Source: Oscillospiraceae bacterium (GTDB lineage Bacteria > Bacillota > Clostridia > Oscillospirales > Oscillospiraceae). Taken from it: a DNA stretch of 58,184 nucleotides. Below are positions 17,901 to 26,071 of the stretch, one piece after another (positions within the stretch are counted from its first letter, which is position 1; each line of letters begins with the position of its first letter). The stretch lies in NCBI GenBank assembly GCA_017410425.1, contig JAFQQV010000036.1:1-58184 (forward strand). Reading direction: 5' to 3'. Below the pieces are notes generated by a model. The model saw only the letters and a list, made by a program, of their open reading frames with translations, ran no database searches and had not been told where the DNA came from. The position numbers were made by a program, and so were the translations under genes.

Positions 17901-18918
17901 CAAGTTCACCATGGGTGCAGCAAACACCGAGAATGCAAACATCATTGATGGTAAGTTCTATCCCGTCATTGACGGCAGCGGCAAGCTGCTGGCATGGAAG
18001 TACAAGATGCCCGTAGGCGGTGTTACCATCCACGTTGACTTCAAGGCAGAAATGTTCGATGTCAAGGTTAACGTCTTCTCCAGCACTGATACTGCAAAGG
18101 CTAACAACCTCAACAGCGATGGCTTCGTCTCCCTGCTCAACACCTATTCTGAGACCCTCTTCGAGGTCAGCAGCGGTAATGTCCAGAGCTTCGAGTACGA
18201 TACCGGTGTCAAGGTTCAGCTCACCGATTCCGGTGCACAGCTCTACACCATCAAGTCCGTCACCGCTCCCGGTGTTGCATTCGGCAGCTACGGTGTCTAC
18301 CAGAACGTCTTCTTCGTCACCAAGGATGTGGAAGTCGAAGTTATCCTCGAGCCCATCGTTGTTGAACCCGAAACTGTTGAAATGCCTCGTGTTACTTCCT
18401 TCAACACCACTGTCAGCTTCTACGCAGACAGCGCTCTGACCAATGTCATTGACGAAGCAAAGCCCGGCGACAGCGTATACGTTGTGGTAACTCCCGCAAC
18501 CGGTTACACTACCACTGCAAAGTTCTTCAACGCCTATGACGATACTGAACTTGCAAGCGGCACCTCCGTTACCTACCCCGGCTCCAAGGTCTACTGCGTA
18601 ACTGTTCCTGAGGATGGCTTCTATGTTGAACTCACCGAAGAACTGAACAAGCATGATCTGACCGTCAAGTTCGTTGACATCAACGGTACAGCAATTACCG
18701 ATGCCGGCAATGCTGTCAAGGTCAACGGCAAGGTAGTAAAGAATGGCGATATTATCACCGATGTTGAATACAACTCCGTCTTCAGCATTCTCCAGAATAC
18801 TGCAAGCGATACCAATTACAAACTCTCTGGTTACGCTGTTGATCCTGCAAGCAACCTCAACAGAATGCCTGATCAGGATGCAGTTCTGAAGATTACTCTG
18901 GTTAAGATCGCTACCTAA
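14947..18918 (+). CDS. Large secreted protein: signal peptide, three LysM domains, Asn/Thr linker, about eight InlB-B-like repeats
   Basis: 1323 residues. Residues 1-28 form a signal peptide (cleavage likely after SAYA). LysM modules at about 36-87, 127-180 and 196-246 should bind peptidoglycan N-acetylglucosamine; the last Asn/Thr/Ser-rich stretch (about 252-285) is a flexible linker. The rest is a chain of beta-rich units, each ending in a variant of FxMPxxDVTIxV (for example FVMPACDVRV, FVMPAKDVTI, FTMPASDVTI, FNMPAGGVII, FQMPAEGVEI, YKMPVGGVTI). This resembles divergent InlB B-repeats (PF18998 type). There is no LPXTG or C-terminal helix, so LysM must hold it on the wall. Codon choice is extremely C-ending, as in tuf, suggesting a very abundant surface protein. 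Function could be adhesion or an S-layer-like coat; this is inference. Confidence 0.9.
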   Translation: MKKRLISILLTLLMVMSLFSGMSVSAYADDDTDKLYVEYTLVQGDYVLRICQKLGINYYTCKEAIMALNNITSENEFRYLSVGQVVKIPVSDAAAVAIMKGDSSVDNSASGNSGATTSTTVSSSDKIAYYLIPYTMQRGETVLGVCNSMGISFADYADHIMALNGISSWKKVGAGTTLLLPTNQTPAVGTTCYAVVAHKIASGETAYSLCQKYGVNYGSSTKLLQALNNSKDLAAVKAGKTFYLPVATTIKAAASTNTNTNNGSANNSNNGNTNNGSNTNTNTNTAPAKSYDLNASINTNYGTMAFYVNNKSVNSAAAGETVTVDVSTNDGRAIESLVVKYDDGRADVKLEGNTFVMPACDVRVDANIKSGYDITINSNYSFKTAATVNGVNVSSAAKGSSVKVVSTDPSYAVESVKVYYSTLLGIKKTVTVNDANYFVMPAKDVTIDVELAPVKTYNFYREDCMNGGFDIQVDGNSVSKAAKGAKVTIAWEAAKGYDIAFIKVTNNTTGKTINVFNNSFTMPASDVTIEVAFDTNVNVIDIEAVAGGILRAYDESNVVITEANTGDKVTIKGYANEDGYTGAIKSLSVVRKADGHRVNVDTATWSFNMPAGGVIITGELESDPVIVKVSFNGTGSENSVTLKCGSVKKTFNDLGGGNMSFSVGSTVELSTLARDSHAFTKFEVYVDGKFDQELTDLANEESKLYIPNAGNLELKAFFSADEITIGAADIRGKGTVSYQVNGNVALSCKIGDTVEIIAAPANAGYKVTADYIHVLNKESGKRLQVLDSDGDGHYEFQMPAEGVEIIVILAPAEHTVSMRTEPSSLNGKSLWSLYVNEEIPNVENATNVSSVKVKTGDLIGVTLNEAFKEKYQIEKVVLTGTNGKDYSGGLEYNVNDNGLYGFIMVDDDITVTVYVEELTDKTVSLIENISWNTDRGSVGSTIDYHTNPVVSTAQVGDIVCIVPKAIEPYFVDADSLTISRNSDDGKFTMGAANTENANIIDGKFYPVIDGSGKLLAWKYKMPVGGVTIHVDFKAEMFDVKVNVFSSTDTAKANNLNSDGFVSLLNTYSETLFEVSSGNVQSFEYDTGVKVQLTDSGAQLYTIKSVTAPGVAFGSYGVYQNVFFVTKDVEVEVILEPIVVEPETVEMPRVTSFNTTVSFYADSALTNVIDEAKPGDSVYVVVTPATGYTTTAKFFNAYDDTELASGTSVTYPGSKVYCVTVPEDGFYVELTEELNKHDLTVKFVDINGTAITDAGNAVKVNGKVVKNGDIITDVEYNSVFSILQNTASDTNYKLSGYAVDPASNLNRMPDQDAVLKITLVKIAT

Positions 18919-18932
18919 TAACCTGTCCCCCT

Positions 18933-18966
18933 AACCGGCAGGGCTTCGGCCCTGTCGGTTTTTATT
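18933..18966 (+). terminator. Terminator of the LysM-protein gene
   Basis: AACCGGCAGGGC pairs with GCCCTGTCGGTT across a TTCG tetraloop, then TTTTTATT. A very stable terminator. Confidence 0.95.
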
Positions 18967-19111
18967 ATTTATGCAAAAGTATAGCCATAAAAATATAATC
19001 TATAAACTTTGTGTGCGGCCTTTTACTGCGTTAGCAGTGCGTCAGGGCTGTGAAATTTTATGACATTTTTCACAAAAATTTAACTTGTAACAGACATATT
19101 TTAAAATTCCC

Positions 19112-19140
19112 TTGGAAAAGACAGACAATGATTGTATAAT
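19112..19140 (+). promoter_or_regulatory. Promoter of the glycogen operon
   Basis: TTGGAA, 17 bases, perfect TATAAT. Transcription would start near 19147, which excludes in-frame start codons before 19201 for glgB. GTGAAA and TTTCAC (about 19049-19074) form an inverted repeat 40 bases upstream. Confidence 0.75.
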
Positions 19141-19200
19141 AGCATGAGCAAAGTCTGCGAATCAGTATCATACCTATCCGACATTATCAGAGGGTTTTTT

Positions 19201-21099
19201 ATGCAGAGCCAGTTTGAACGCCATATTCCGAAAACGGAGATAGCTCTTTTCAATACCGGCAATGCCTCAAGGGCATGGCGCAGCTTTGGCTGCCACTATA
19301 TCCCGGAGGCCAGGGTGCATAGATTCATGCTTTGGGCTCCCAATGCAAAGGCTGTTTCCCTTGTGGGAGACTTCAACGCCTGGGAAGAGTCCGCGCAGCC
19401 TATGGAAAGACAGCCCGGTGGAATCTGGGTTTGCTTTGTGCAGGGAATTAAAGCGGGGGCAGAGTACATGTACTGTGTCACCGGGGCGGACAATGTTAAA
19501 CGCATGAAGGCGGATCCCTTTGCCATGCATTCCCGCACCAGGGGAGAAGCAGCCTCGCTGATCTGGAACGGCGGCAGCTTTGAATGGTCTGATGATGAAT
19601 ACATGCGCTCCCGTGCCGCTTTGGACAAGCAGGGGACTGCCATGAGTGTTTATGAAGTCCACGCCGGTTCATGGAAGGCTTTCAAGCCGGGGAAGGCAAT
19701 TTACCGCGTGCTGGGTGATGCACTGGCAGTGTACTGTAAAGACATGGGATTTACTCATGTGGAGTTTTTACCTCTGACCGAGCATCCTTTTGACGGCTCA
19801 TGGGGCTATCAGGTCACGGGCTACTTTGCGCCCAGCTCTCGCTTTGGCGACCCGGATGATTTCAAATACCTGGTAGACAGACTGCATGCAGAAGGTATTG
19901 GCGTTATAATTGACTGGGTTCCAGCCCATTTTCCCAAAGATGGCTACGGTCTTGCAAGCTTTGATGGTACGCCGCTTTTTGAGTGCAAGGATAAAGAGCG
20001 AGCCTCCCATCCACAGTGGGGCACTTTGCTTTTTGACTATGCCTCCGCTCAGGTGCAGAGCTTTCTGATTTCCTCGGCCTGCATGTTCCTTGAGGAATAT
20101 CATGTGGACGGTATCCGAGTTGACGCGGTCAGCTCCATGCTGTACATGAATTTCGGCAGGGAATATGGTAAGTACCTGGCCGGCACCGAGGAAATGGACA
20201 TTGATCCATGGGCTGAGAAGTTCCTTAGAAAGCTTAATTGCAGAATAAAATCCGACTATCCCGGTACTATCAGCATTGCTGAGGAATCCACCGCCTATCC
20301 CGGAGTAACGGAAAGCGCGGAAAAAGATGGCCTTGGCTTTGACTTCAAGTGGGACATGGGCTACATGCATGATACGCTGGACTATATGGCCTTGCCGCCT
20401 TATATGCGCCGCAAGGAGCACCATAAGCTCAGCTTCTCCATGATGTATGCCTTCAACGAGAACTATATTCTCGCCTATTCCCATGATGAGGTGACATATG
20501 GCAAGCGCTCCATGCTGGAGAAAATGCCAGGCAAGCTCAATCAGAAGCTGGCATCCCTGCGTGCACTGTATGCATATCAGTTTGCTCATCCTGGTAAGAA
20601 GCTCTGCTTCATGGGCGGGGAGTTTGCGCAAGCTTCGGAGTGGAACCACGATGAAAAGCTGGACTGGCTGCTGCTTAAATATCCGCAGCATGAAAAAATG
20701 CGCTTGTTCTACCGGGAGCTGAACCGGCTTTACACCTCCATCCCGGCACTCTACAGGGTGGATAGATCCTGGGACGGATTTAAATGGCTGAACGTGGATG
20801 ATGCGGAAAGCTGCTCAATTGCGTTTATGCGCTCGGCTCAGGCAGATGACAGTTATCTTGTCTGCGCATGTAACTTCTCGGCCTCCGGGAAGGATAAATT
20901 TGTGATAGGCCTGCCTGCGGCAGGGACGCTGGAAGAACTGTTGAACAGTGATGACAGGCGCTTCGGCGGCAGCGGGATATTAAATAACACAGCAATTAAA
21001 TCAAGCAAAATTAAATTCAATGAATTTCCCCACAGCGCTGAACTAAGTCTGCCGCCGCTCACGGCAGTGATGTTCAGATTTACACCAGTAAAAGAATAA
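19201..21099 (+). CDS. glgB: 1,4-alpha-glucan branching enzyme
   Basis: 632 residues. An N-terminal CBM48-type domain (RFMLWAPNAKAVSLVGDFNAWE) is followed by a GH13 barrel. Catalytic residues: Asp in DGIRVDAVSSML (about 307), Glu in IAEEST (about 360), Asp in YSHDEV (about 428). FVEFLPLTEHPFDGSWGYQVTGYFAPSSRFG in full form is characteristic of GlgB. It adds alpha-1,6 branches to glycogen. Start at ATG 19201 after AGAGGG; a longer reading frame would begin inside the promoter. First gene of glgB-glgA-GH13; glgC and glgP are not in the window. Confidence 0.96.
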   Translation: MQSQFERHIPKTEIALFNTGNASRAWRSFGCHYIPEARVHRFMLWAPNAKAVSLVGDFNAWEESAQPMERQPGGIWVCFVQGIKAGAEYMYCVTGADNVKRMKADPFAMHSRTRGEAASLIWNGGSFEWSDDEYMRSRAALDKQGTAMSVYEVHAGSWKAFKPGKAIYRVLGDALAVYCKDMGFTHVEFLPLTEHPFDGSWGYQVTGYFAPSSRFGDPDDFKYLVDRLHAEGIGVIIDWVPAHFPKDGYGLASFDGTPLFECKDKERASHPQWGTLLFDYASAQVQSFLISSACMFLEEYHVDGIRVDAVSSMLYMNFGREYGKYLAGTEEMDIDPWAEKFLRKLNCRIKSDYPGTISIAEESTAYPGVTESAEKDGLGFDFKWDMGYMHDTLDYMALPPYMRRKEHHKLSFSMMYAFNENYILAYSHDEVTYGKRSMLEKMPGKLNQKLASLRALYAYQFAHPGKKLCFMGGEFAQASEWNHDEKLDWLLLKYPQHEKMRLFYRELNRLYTSIPALYRVDRSWDGFKWLNVDDAESCSIAFMRSAQADDSYLVCACNFSASGKDKFVIGLPAAGTLEELLNSDDRRFGGSGILNNTAIKSSKIKFNEFPHSAELSLPPLTAVMFRFTPVKE

Positions 21100-21120
21100 A
21101 AGAACGTAGGAGGATTTATA

Positions 21121-22599
21121 ATGAAAAAGGAATTCCGTGAGATGCTCAAAGAGCGCGGCCGTACCGAGATGCCCAAGGTTCTGCTGGCAGCAGCCGAGTG
21201 CGCACCTCTGAGCAAGACCGGCGGTCTTGCTGACGTTGTCGGAACCCTGCCCCAGGATCTGGCAAAGCTGGGTATTGATGCAAGAGTCATCACTCCCTAT
21301 CACAAGGTCATTAAGGACAAGTACAGAGACAAGGTTGAACACCTCTTTGACTTCGAAGTCCTCCTTGGCTGGGTAAAGGAATATGTGGGTATTGAGCGCC
21401 TGGAAGTAAACGGCATCACTGTCTATCTCGTTGACAATGAGAAGTATTTCGGCGACAAGATCTACCGCGGCGGCGAGCCCGAAGGCCAGCAGTATATGTA
21501 TTTCTGCCGCGCCGTTATCGAAGCAGTTCCTCTGCTTGGTTTCGACCCCGATGTCATCCACTGCAATGACTGGCACACCTCCATCATCCCCATGCTGGCC
21601 CATACCCAGTACATCGGCAGCATGCAGGACAGCATCAAGTATCTGCTGACCATCCACAACATCGCTTTCCAGGGCAAGTTCGGTTTCGACTTCGTCCATG
21701 GTCTGCTGGGCATCGACCCCGGTTACTACACCTATGAGTATCTGGAGCACAACGGCTGCGCCAACTTCCTGAAGGCCGGCTGCGTCTTCTCCGACAGAAT
21801 CAACACCGTCAGCCCCAGCTACGCCGGCGAGATCAGAACCCCCTACTATGCAGAGGGGCTGGACGGCATTCTCAATGCCCGCGGCGCAGTTCTCACCGGT
21901 ATCATCAACGGTATCGACAAGGTCGCCTTCAATCCCCACAGCGATCCTTCTCTGCCCGCACGTTATGACCGCGGCCACCTGAAGGGCAAGGCCAAGTGCA
22001 AGGCCGAGCTGCAGGCAAAGATGGGCCTTGAGCAGAGACCCGACGTTCCCCTGGTTGCAATGGTTACCCGTATGACCGAGCAGAAGGGCTTTGACCTTGT
22101 TGCTTACATCCTCGATGAGCTGATGAACACCGAGGACATTCAGTTCATGCTTCTGGGCACCGGCGATGCTCGTTTTGAAGATTTCATGCGCGGCGCTGAG
22201 AGCCGCTTCCCCGGCCGCCTCTGTGCATACCTGGGCTACAGCGAGGAGCTGAGCCACCTGGTATACGCCGGCAGTGACTTCTTCCTCATGCCCTCCCGCT
22301 TTGAGCCCTGCGGCCTGAGCCAGATGATCGCAATGCGCTACGGTTCTCTGCCCATCGTCCGTGAGACCGGCGGTCTGAAGGATACCGTTATGCCCTACAA
22401 CAAGTACACCGGTGAAGGCACCGGCTTCAGCTTTGCAAACTACAACGCACACGAGATGCTGGATGCAATCCGCAAGGCTCTTGAGTGCTACAAGGATGAG
22501 GAGACCATGCAGGGTCTTATCGGCAACGCCATGAAGGAAGACTTCGGCTTTGAGCGTTCTGCCCTGGACTATGCAAGACACTACATATGGATGCTGTAA
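21121..22599 (+). CDS. glgA: Glycogen (starch) synthase
   Basis: 492 residues, GT5 family. MPKVLLAAAECAPLSKTGGLADVVGTLP is the ADP-glucose-binding start; DVIHCNDWHTS, HNIAFQGKF, IINGIDKVAFNP, VTRMTEQKGFD and SRFEPCGLSQMIAMRYGS complete the family set. It elongates alpha-1,4-glucan from ADP-glucose. The 17 residues before the usual start (KKEFREMLKERGRTEM) make it slightly longer than most homologues; AGGAGG upstream of ATG 21121 supports this start. Codon bias is strong. The 3' end overlaps the next gene by 13 bases. Confidence 0.96.
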   Translation: MKKEFREMLKERGRTEMPKVLLAAAECAPLSKTGGLADVVGTLPQDLAKLGIDARVITPYHKVIKDKYRDKVEHLFDFEVLLGWVKEYVGIERLEVNGITVYLVDNEKYFGDKIYRGGEPEGQQYMYFCRAVIEAVPLLGFDPDVIHCNDWHTSIIPMLAHTQYIGSMQDSIKYLLTIHNIAFQGKFGFDFVHGLLGIDPGYYTYEYLEHNGCANFLKAGCVFSDRINTVSPSYAGEIRTPYYAEGLDGILNARGAVLTGIINGIDKVAFNPHSDPSLPARYDRGHLKGKAKCKAELQAKMGLEQRPDVPLVAMVTRMTEQKGFDLVAYILDELMNTEDIQFMLLGTGDARFEDFMRGAESRFPGRLCAYLGYSEELSHLVYAGSDFFLMPSRFEPCGLSQMIAMRYGSLPIVRETGGLKDTVMPYNKYTGEGTGFSFANYNAHEMLDAIRKALECYKDEETMQGLIGNAMKEDFGFERSALDYARHYIWML

Positions 22600-24986
22600 A
22601 CAAAGCTAAAACCCACCCAAAAAAATATAAAGTTTACTTTGGCGGAAGCTACGAAGAACGCTGGACTGAGGAAGGCCACCTTTCGGTGGTCTACTCAGAC
22701 CGGCGCTGGGTAGAAGCCGAGCAGCAGGATGGCCGATGGATCCCCGTCGGCGGCGATGAGGAGCTGGTAAAACAGCTCCTCGACCCTGCATGCCCTAAGC
22801 TTACCCAGGAATATTTTCAGGCTGCCGCCACTGTTTATGCCGCCATACACGAATGCATGAAGCGCGGTCTTGGCCCCGATGCTCTGGGCGAATGCTGCAG
22901 CTTTGAGAATATGCCTTTTGCAGCGCCGGAGCTGGTGCGTATCCTTATGGACGACTGTGGTTTTCCACTTGAAAAGGCTTACCGTGTTGCGGCATTTTGC
23001 TGTGATGAGCTGACCAATGCAGGGCTTAAGTTCAAGGAACTCCTGGAGCTGCAGCCCCGCACCGCCCATGTTGCGGCTATCCTGCGCCGCAGCTTTGCAG
23101 CTATGCCCGCTGTCTATCATGACAGCCGCAGCACTGAATTTCGCAGTATTCCCGGCGCTGCCGAGACAGGCAGCAAGCTGCGCCTTGCCTTTGTGCGCAA
23201 GGGCGGCAAGATAAAGCATGCAGAGCTTGTCGTCTGGGGTGACTATTATGAGCGCCGCTATGACATGGAGGTCAAGGGCAGAGAGTATTTTGTGGAGCTT
23301 GAACTGGATGATAAGCCCCGCGCCCTCTGGTACGCTTTCTATATAGAGACCGAAACCAGCGCCCAGTGGCTTTGTCCGGATGAGACCGGCTTTGTGGGCA
23401 GACTCTATCCCCGCCGTGAAAGCGGTTTCAGACTGACCGTTTATAAGCGCGGATTTGATACCCCCAAGTGGTTCCGCCGCAGCATAATGTATCAGATATT
23501 CCCCGACCGCTTTGCCTTCTCCGATGACGATACTGCAAAGAAGGGCATTGAATACCATCTCAAGCACGGTCAGACTCCTGAACTTCACAAGAGCCTTGAT
23601 GAGCCTGTCCGCTGGCAGGCCAGAAGCTTTGAGGAGAACTACAGTCCTGACGACTTCTATGGCGGTACTTTCAAGGGAATAGAGCAGAAGCTGCCCTACC
23701 TTAAGGAACTGGGAATCAGCTGTATCTACCTCAACCCCATTGTTGAGGCACGCTCAAACCACCGCTATGATGCCTCCGACTATTCACGCCCCGACCCCAT
23801 CCTTGGCACAACCGAGGACTTTGTCCGCCTTTGCAAAAAGGCAGAGGAGCAGGGTATGCGCATTATTCTTGACGGTGTCTTTTCTCATACCGGCTGCGAC
23901 AGCATTTACTTCAACCGCTACGGCAGCTATGACAGCGTCGGTGCCTGCCAGGGCCCCAAGTCCCAGTACTATTCCTGGTACGATTTCCGCAATTTCCCCG
24001 ATGATTACCGTTGCTGGTGGGGATTTAAGGACCTGCCCGAGGTCATTGAGGACAATGAACAGTGGCAGAAGGACCTTATCACCGATGAGGACAGCATTGT
24101 AAAGCTCTGGCTCAAACGCGGTGCCGCCGGCTGGCGTCTGGATGTGGCTGACGAATTGCCCGACCATGTGCTTGAGATGATACGCGAGCACAGCAAGAAA
24201 GTCTCTACCGATGCGCCTATTATTGGCGAGGTCTGGGAGGATGCAGTAATCAAGGAGAGCTATGGCGGAAGAAGAACCTACGCCCTGGGCAGCGCCCTTG
24301 ACTCTGTTATGAACTACCCTCTGCGCGTTGCAGCGCTGGACTTCATCCATGGCAGAAGAGACGCCTACGCTCTGCGTAATTTCTTTATCTCCCAGCAGAT
24401 GAACTATCCCAAGCCCATGTATTATTCCCTGATGAATCTCTTGGGCTCCCATGATGTTGACAGACTGAGAAACGCTTTGGCTGTGGCTGTCAATCTCAGA
24501 AGTCTGCCCAGAGAAGAACAGGTAAAAATGCACTTCTCCGATGATGCCATGGAAAGAGCGCTGAGATATGAGCGTCTGTGCGCCACTATTCAGTTCTCCA
24601 TTCCCGGTGTGCCCAGCATCTACTACGGCGATGAACAGGGCATGGCCGGTGTCAACGATCCCTTCAACCGCGGCGTATTTAAAGAAGGGGACAAGCAGCT
24701 GCACGATTTCTATGCAGAGCTTGCCGCAAAGCGCAACAGCGCGCCTGCCCTCTCTACCGGCTACGCTCAGTTCCAGACCGCGTGCCGGGACGTACTGCTG
24801 ATTCTCAGATATATTACTGACGGCAAGGATGTCTTTGGCGAGGCTGCCGAAAACGGCGTATATCTCAGCGTTATCAACCGCGGCGAACAGGAATACAGCT
24901 TTGTGGCTGACTGTTCCGCAGCAGGTCTTGAGCCATATAGCGGCAGCATCGCAGCTCTCAGCGCAGAGATTATCCGCCTTGCATAA
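22587..24986 (+). CDS. GH13 alpha-glucan hydrolase (neopullulanase/maltodextrinase type) with a shortened glycogen-phosphorylase-like N-terminus
   Basis: 799 residues. About 195-290 is the beta-sandwich domain seen before the barrel in neopullulanases; from MYQIFPDRF (about 300) the GH13 barrel runs with Asp in GWRLDVADE (about 517), Glu in GEVWED (about 547) and Asp in LGSHDVDR (about 621), so it should hydrolyse alpha-glucans. The first ~190 residues are odd. VYFGGSYEERW, KLTQEYFQAAATV, PELVRILMDDCG, TNAG and RRSF fall in the order and roughly the spacing of a stretch in the N-terminal half of glycogen phosphorylase (compare KLVQQYFQ, PELLRVLIDE, TNHT, NTRF in E. coli GlgP). The phosphorylase PLP half and the His of TNHT are absent. 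It starts inside glgA's last codons, so the two are translationally coupled. The N-terminal module may bind glycogen or partner proteins; its role is unknown. Confidence 0.88.
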   Translation: MDAVNKAKTHPKKYKVYFGGSYEERWTEEGHLSVVYSDRRWVEAEQQDGRWIPVGGDEELVKQLLDPACPKLTQEYFQAAATVYAAIHECMKRGLGPDALGECCSFENMPFAAPELVRILMDDCGFPLEKAYRVAAFCCDELTNAGLKFKELLELQPRTAHVAAILRRSFAAMPAVYHDSRSTEFRSIPGAAETGSKLRLAFVRKGGKIKHAELVVWGDYYERRYDMEVKGREYFVELELDDKPRALWYAFYIETETSAQWLCPDETGFVGRLYPRRESGFRLTVYKRGFDTPKWFRRSIMYQIFPDRFAFSDDDTAKKGIEYHLKHGQTPELHKSLDEPVRWQARSFEENYSPDDFYGGTFKGIEQKLPYLKELGISCIYLNPIVEARSNHRYDASDYSRPDPILGTTEDFVRLCKKAEEQGMRIILDGVFSHTGCDSIYFNRYGSYDSVGACQGPKSQYYSWYDFRNFPDDYRCWWGFKDLPEVIEDNEQWQKDLITDEDSIVKLWLKRGAAGWRLDVADELPDHVLEMIREHSKKVSTDAPIIGEVWEDAVIKESYGGRRTYALGSALDSVMNYPLRVAALDFIHGRRDAYALRNFFISQQMNYPKPMYYSLMNLLGSHDVDRLRNALAVAVNLRSLPREEQVKMHFSDDAMERALRYERLCATIQFSIPGVPSIYYGDEQGMAGVNDPFNRGVFKEGDKQLHDFYAELAAKRNSAPALSTGYAQFQTACRDVLLILRYITDGKDVFGEAAENGVYLSVINRGEQEYSFVADCSAAGLEPYSGSIAALSAEIIRLA

Positions 24987-25005
24987 GGGATAAAAATTGA
25001 ATCAA

Positions 25006-25047
25006 AAACACCCTATGGATGCAGATAATCCGTAGGGTGTTTTTTTG
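25006..25047 (+). terminator. Terminator of the glycogen operon
   Basis: AAACACCCTATGGAT pairs with ATCCGTAGGGTGTTT (one G-T), then a T run. Confidence 0.92.
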
Positions 25048-25077
25048 AAATAAGCCGAAATAATTACAATAATGTTG

Positions 25078-25106
25078 TTTACATAATTATTTTAGGGTGC
25101 TATAAT
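25078..25106 (+). promoter_or_regulatory. Promoter of nrdR (distal)
   Basis: TTTACA, 17 bases, TATAAT with TGC before the -10. A TTGTTTACA-AAT-AT sequence overlapping this -35 recurs 63 bases downstream (25138-25154). Confidence 0.6.
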
Positions 25107-25174
25107 TATTTTTGTGTCGGCCGATGGCCTCGGCTGATTGTTTACAAAATAATGTGGTATTGTTTTTTGCCCTG

Positions 25175-25183
25175 TGATATAAT
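25175..25183 (+). promoter_or_regulatory. Possible second nrdR promoter (extended -10)
   Basis: TGATATAAT is a full extended -10 element; the -35 position (TGGTAT) is poor. It would give a leader of about 45 bases. Confidence 0.4.
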
Positions 25184-25237
25184 CCTCAAAAGCAAAAGAT
25201 AATACTAATTTCATGATTGAAATTAGGAGAGAAAGAT

Positions 25238-25693
25238 ATGAAGTGCCCTTTTTGCGGTTACAATGAGAGCAAAGTTATTGACTCGCGCCCTGCTGAGGAG
25301 GGCGCAACCATCCGCCGCCGCCGCGAATGCCTTGCCTGCCAGAAGCGTTTTACTACATATGAAATAATTGAGCGCATGCCTCTTGTTGTCGTCAAGCGTG
25401 ACGGCAGCCGCCAGACCTTTGACAAGGTCAAGCTCATAAACGGTATGGTCCGCGCCTGTGAAAAACGTCCCGTAGCTCTGACTACTCTTGAAAAGATTGC
25501 AGATGAGATCGAGCAGGAGCTGCAGAGCGGACTTGAGCGCGAGGTAAAGACCGTAGACATCGGTGAGATGGTTATGAGCCGCCTCAAGGCTGTGGATGAG
25601 GTCGCTTATGTGCGTTTTGCCTCTGTTTACCGCAGCTTCAAGGATATAAACACTTTCATGGATGAGCTGACAAAGCTGCTCACCGAGAAGTAA
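25238..25693 (+). CDS. nrdR: Transcriptional repressor NrdR
   Basis: 151 residues. [18 protein letters not shown] and [17 protein letters not shown] form the N-terminal zinc ribbon (four Cys); [13 protein letters not shown] through [12 protein letters not shown] is the ATP-cone that senses ATP/dATP. NrdR represses ribonucleotide reductase genes. Start is ATG 25238, preceded by AGGAG; the longer reading frame begins upstream of that site. No nrd genes adjoin it. Its stop directly abuts the converging DUF4363 stop with no base between and no terminator visible. Confidence 0.96.
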   Translation: MKCPFCGYNESKVIDSRPAEEGATIRRRRECLACQKRFTTYEIIERMPLVVVKRDGSRQTFDKVKLINGMVRACEKRPVALTTLEKIADEIEQELQSGLEREVKTVDIGEMVMSRLKAVDEVAYVRFASVYRSFKDINTFMDELTKLLTEK

Positions 25694-26071
25694 TCAGAAG
25701 ACGTTTCCAAGTTTAAGCTTTTCCATCTGTGCAATGCCTTCTATGCGATAAAGCAATTTTCCAAAAAGGGCTTTTATTTCCGGCCCGGATTGGGAAAGTA
25801 TGGCTTCCTGCAGGTCGTAAAACAGTTCGGTACAGCTGTCGATCTCCGGATGGCGTATAAACACATGGCTGTAGATTTCTGCGTTGAGCCATGTTTCCAG
25901 TGCCAAAGTGAAAGCGGCTTCTGCCTCCGGCCAGCGGCTTTTGAGCGCGTTGGCTTCTGCATGCAATAGCTGGGCTTCAATATTACTGCATAGCTTATCT
26001 GCGGCAAGTACATTAAGCGCTGATATTGCTACAAGCAGAATTATCAGCAGCAGAGCCAGCAACTCACGCAT
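25694..26071 (-). CDS. DUF4363 family protein
   Basis: 125 residues. MRELLALLLIILLVAISALNVL is one membrane segment or signal, followed by an all-helical domain with WPEAEAAFTLALETWLNAE and HVFIRHPEIDSCTELFYDLQEAI, the DUF4363 pattern. Function unknown. Start at ATG 26071 (GGAG just before); it overlaps the DUF421 stop by eight bases, so the two are co-translated. The DUF421-DUF4363 pair recurs in clostridia, which suggests a joint membrane function. Confidence 0.82.
   Translation of the reverse strand: MRELLALLLIILLVAISALNVLAADKLCSNIEAQLLHAEANALKSRWPEAEAAFTLALETWLNAEIYSHVFIRHPEIDSCTELFYDLQEAILSQSGPEIKALFGKLLYRIEGIAQMEKLKLGNVF

Noticed and set aside
14929..18654. A 1241-codon open frame on the minus strand opposite the LysM-protein gene
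   Set aside because: Opposite a gene with extreme C-ending codon bias, stop codons rarely arise; the translation is low-complexity Val/Gly/Asp/Cys sequence with no domain and no ribosome site.
19132..19200. Upstream extension of glgB
   Set aside because: The extra codons overlap the TATAAT of the promoter.
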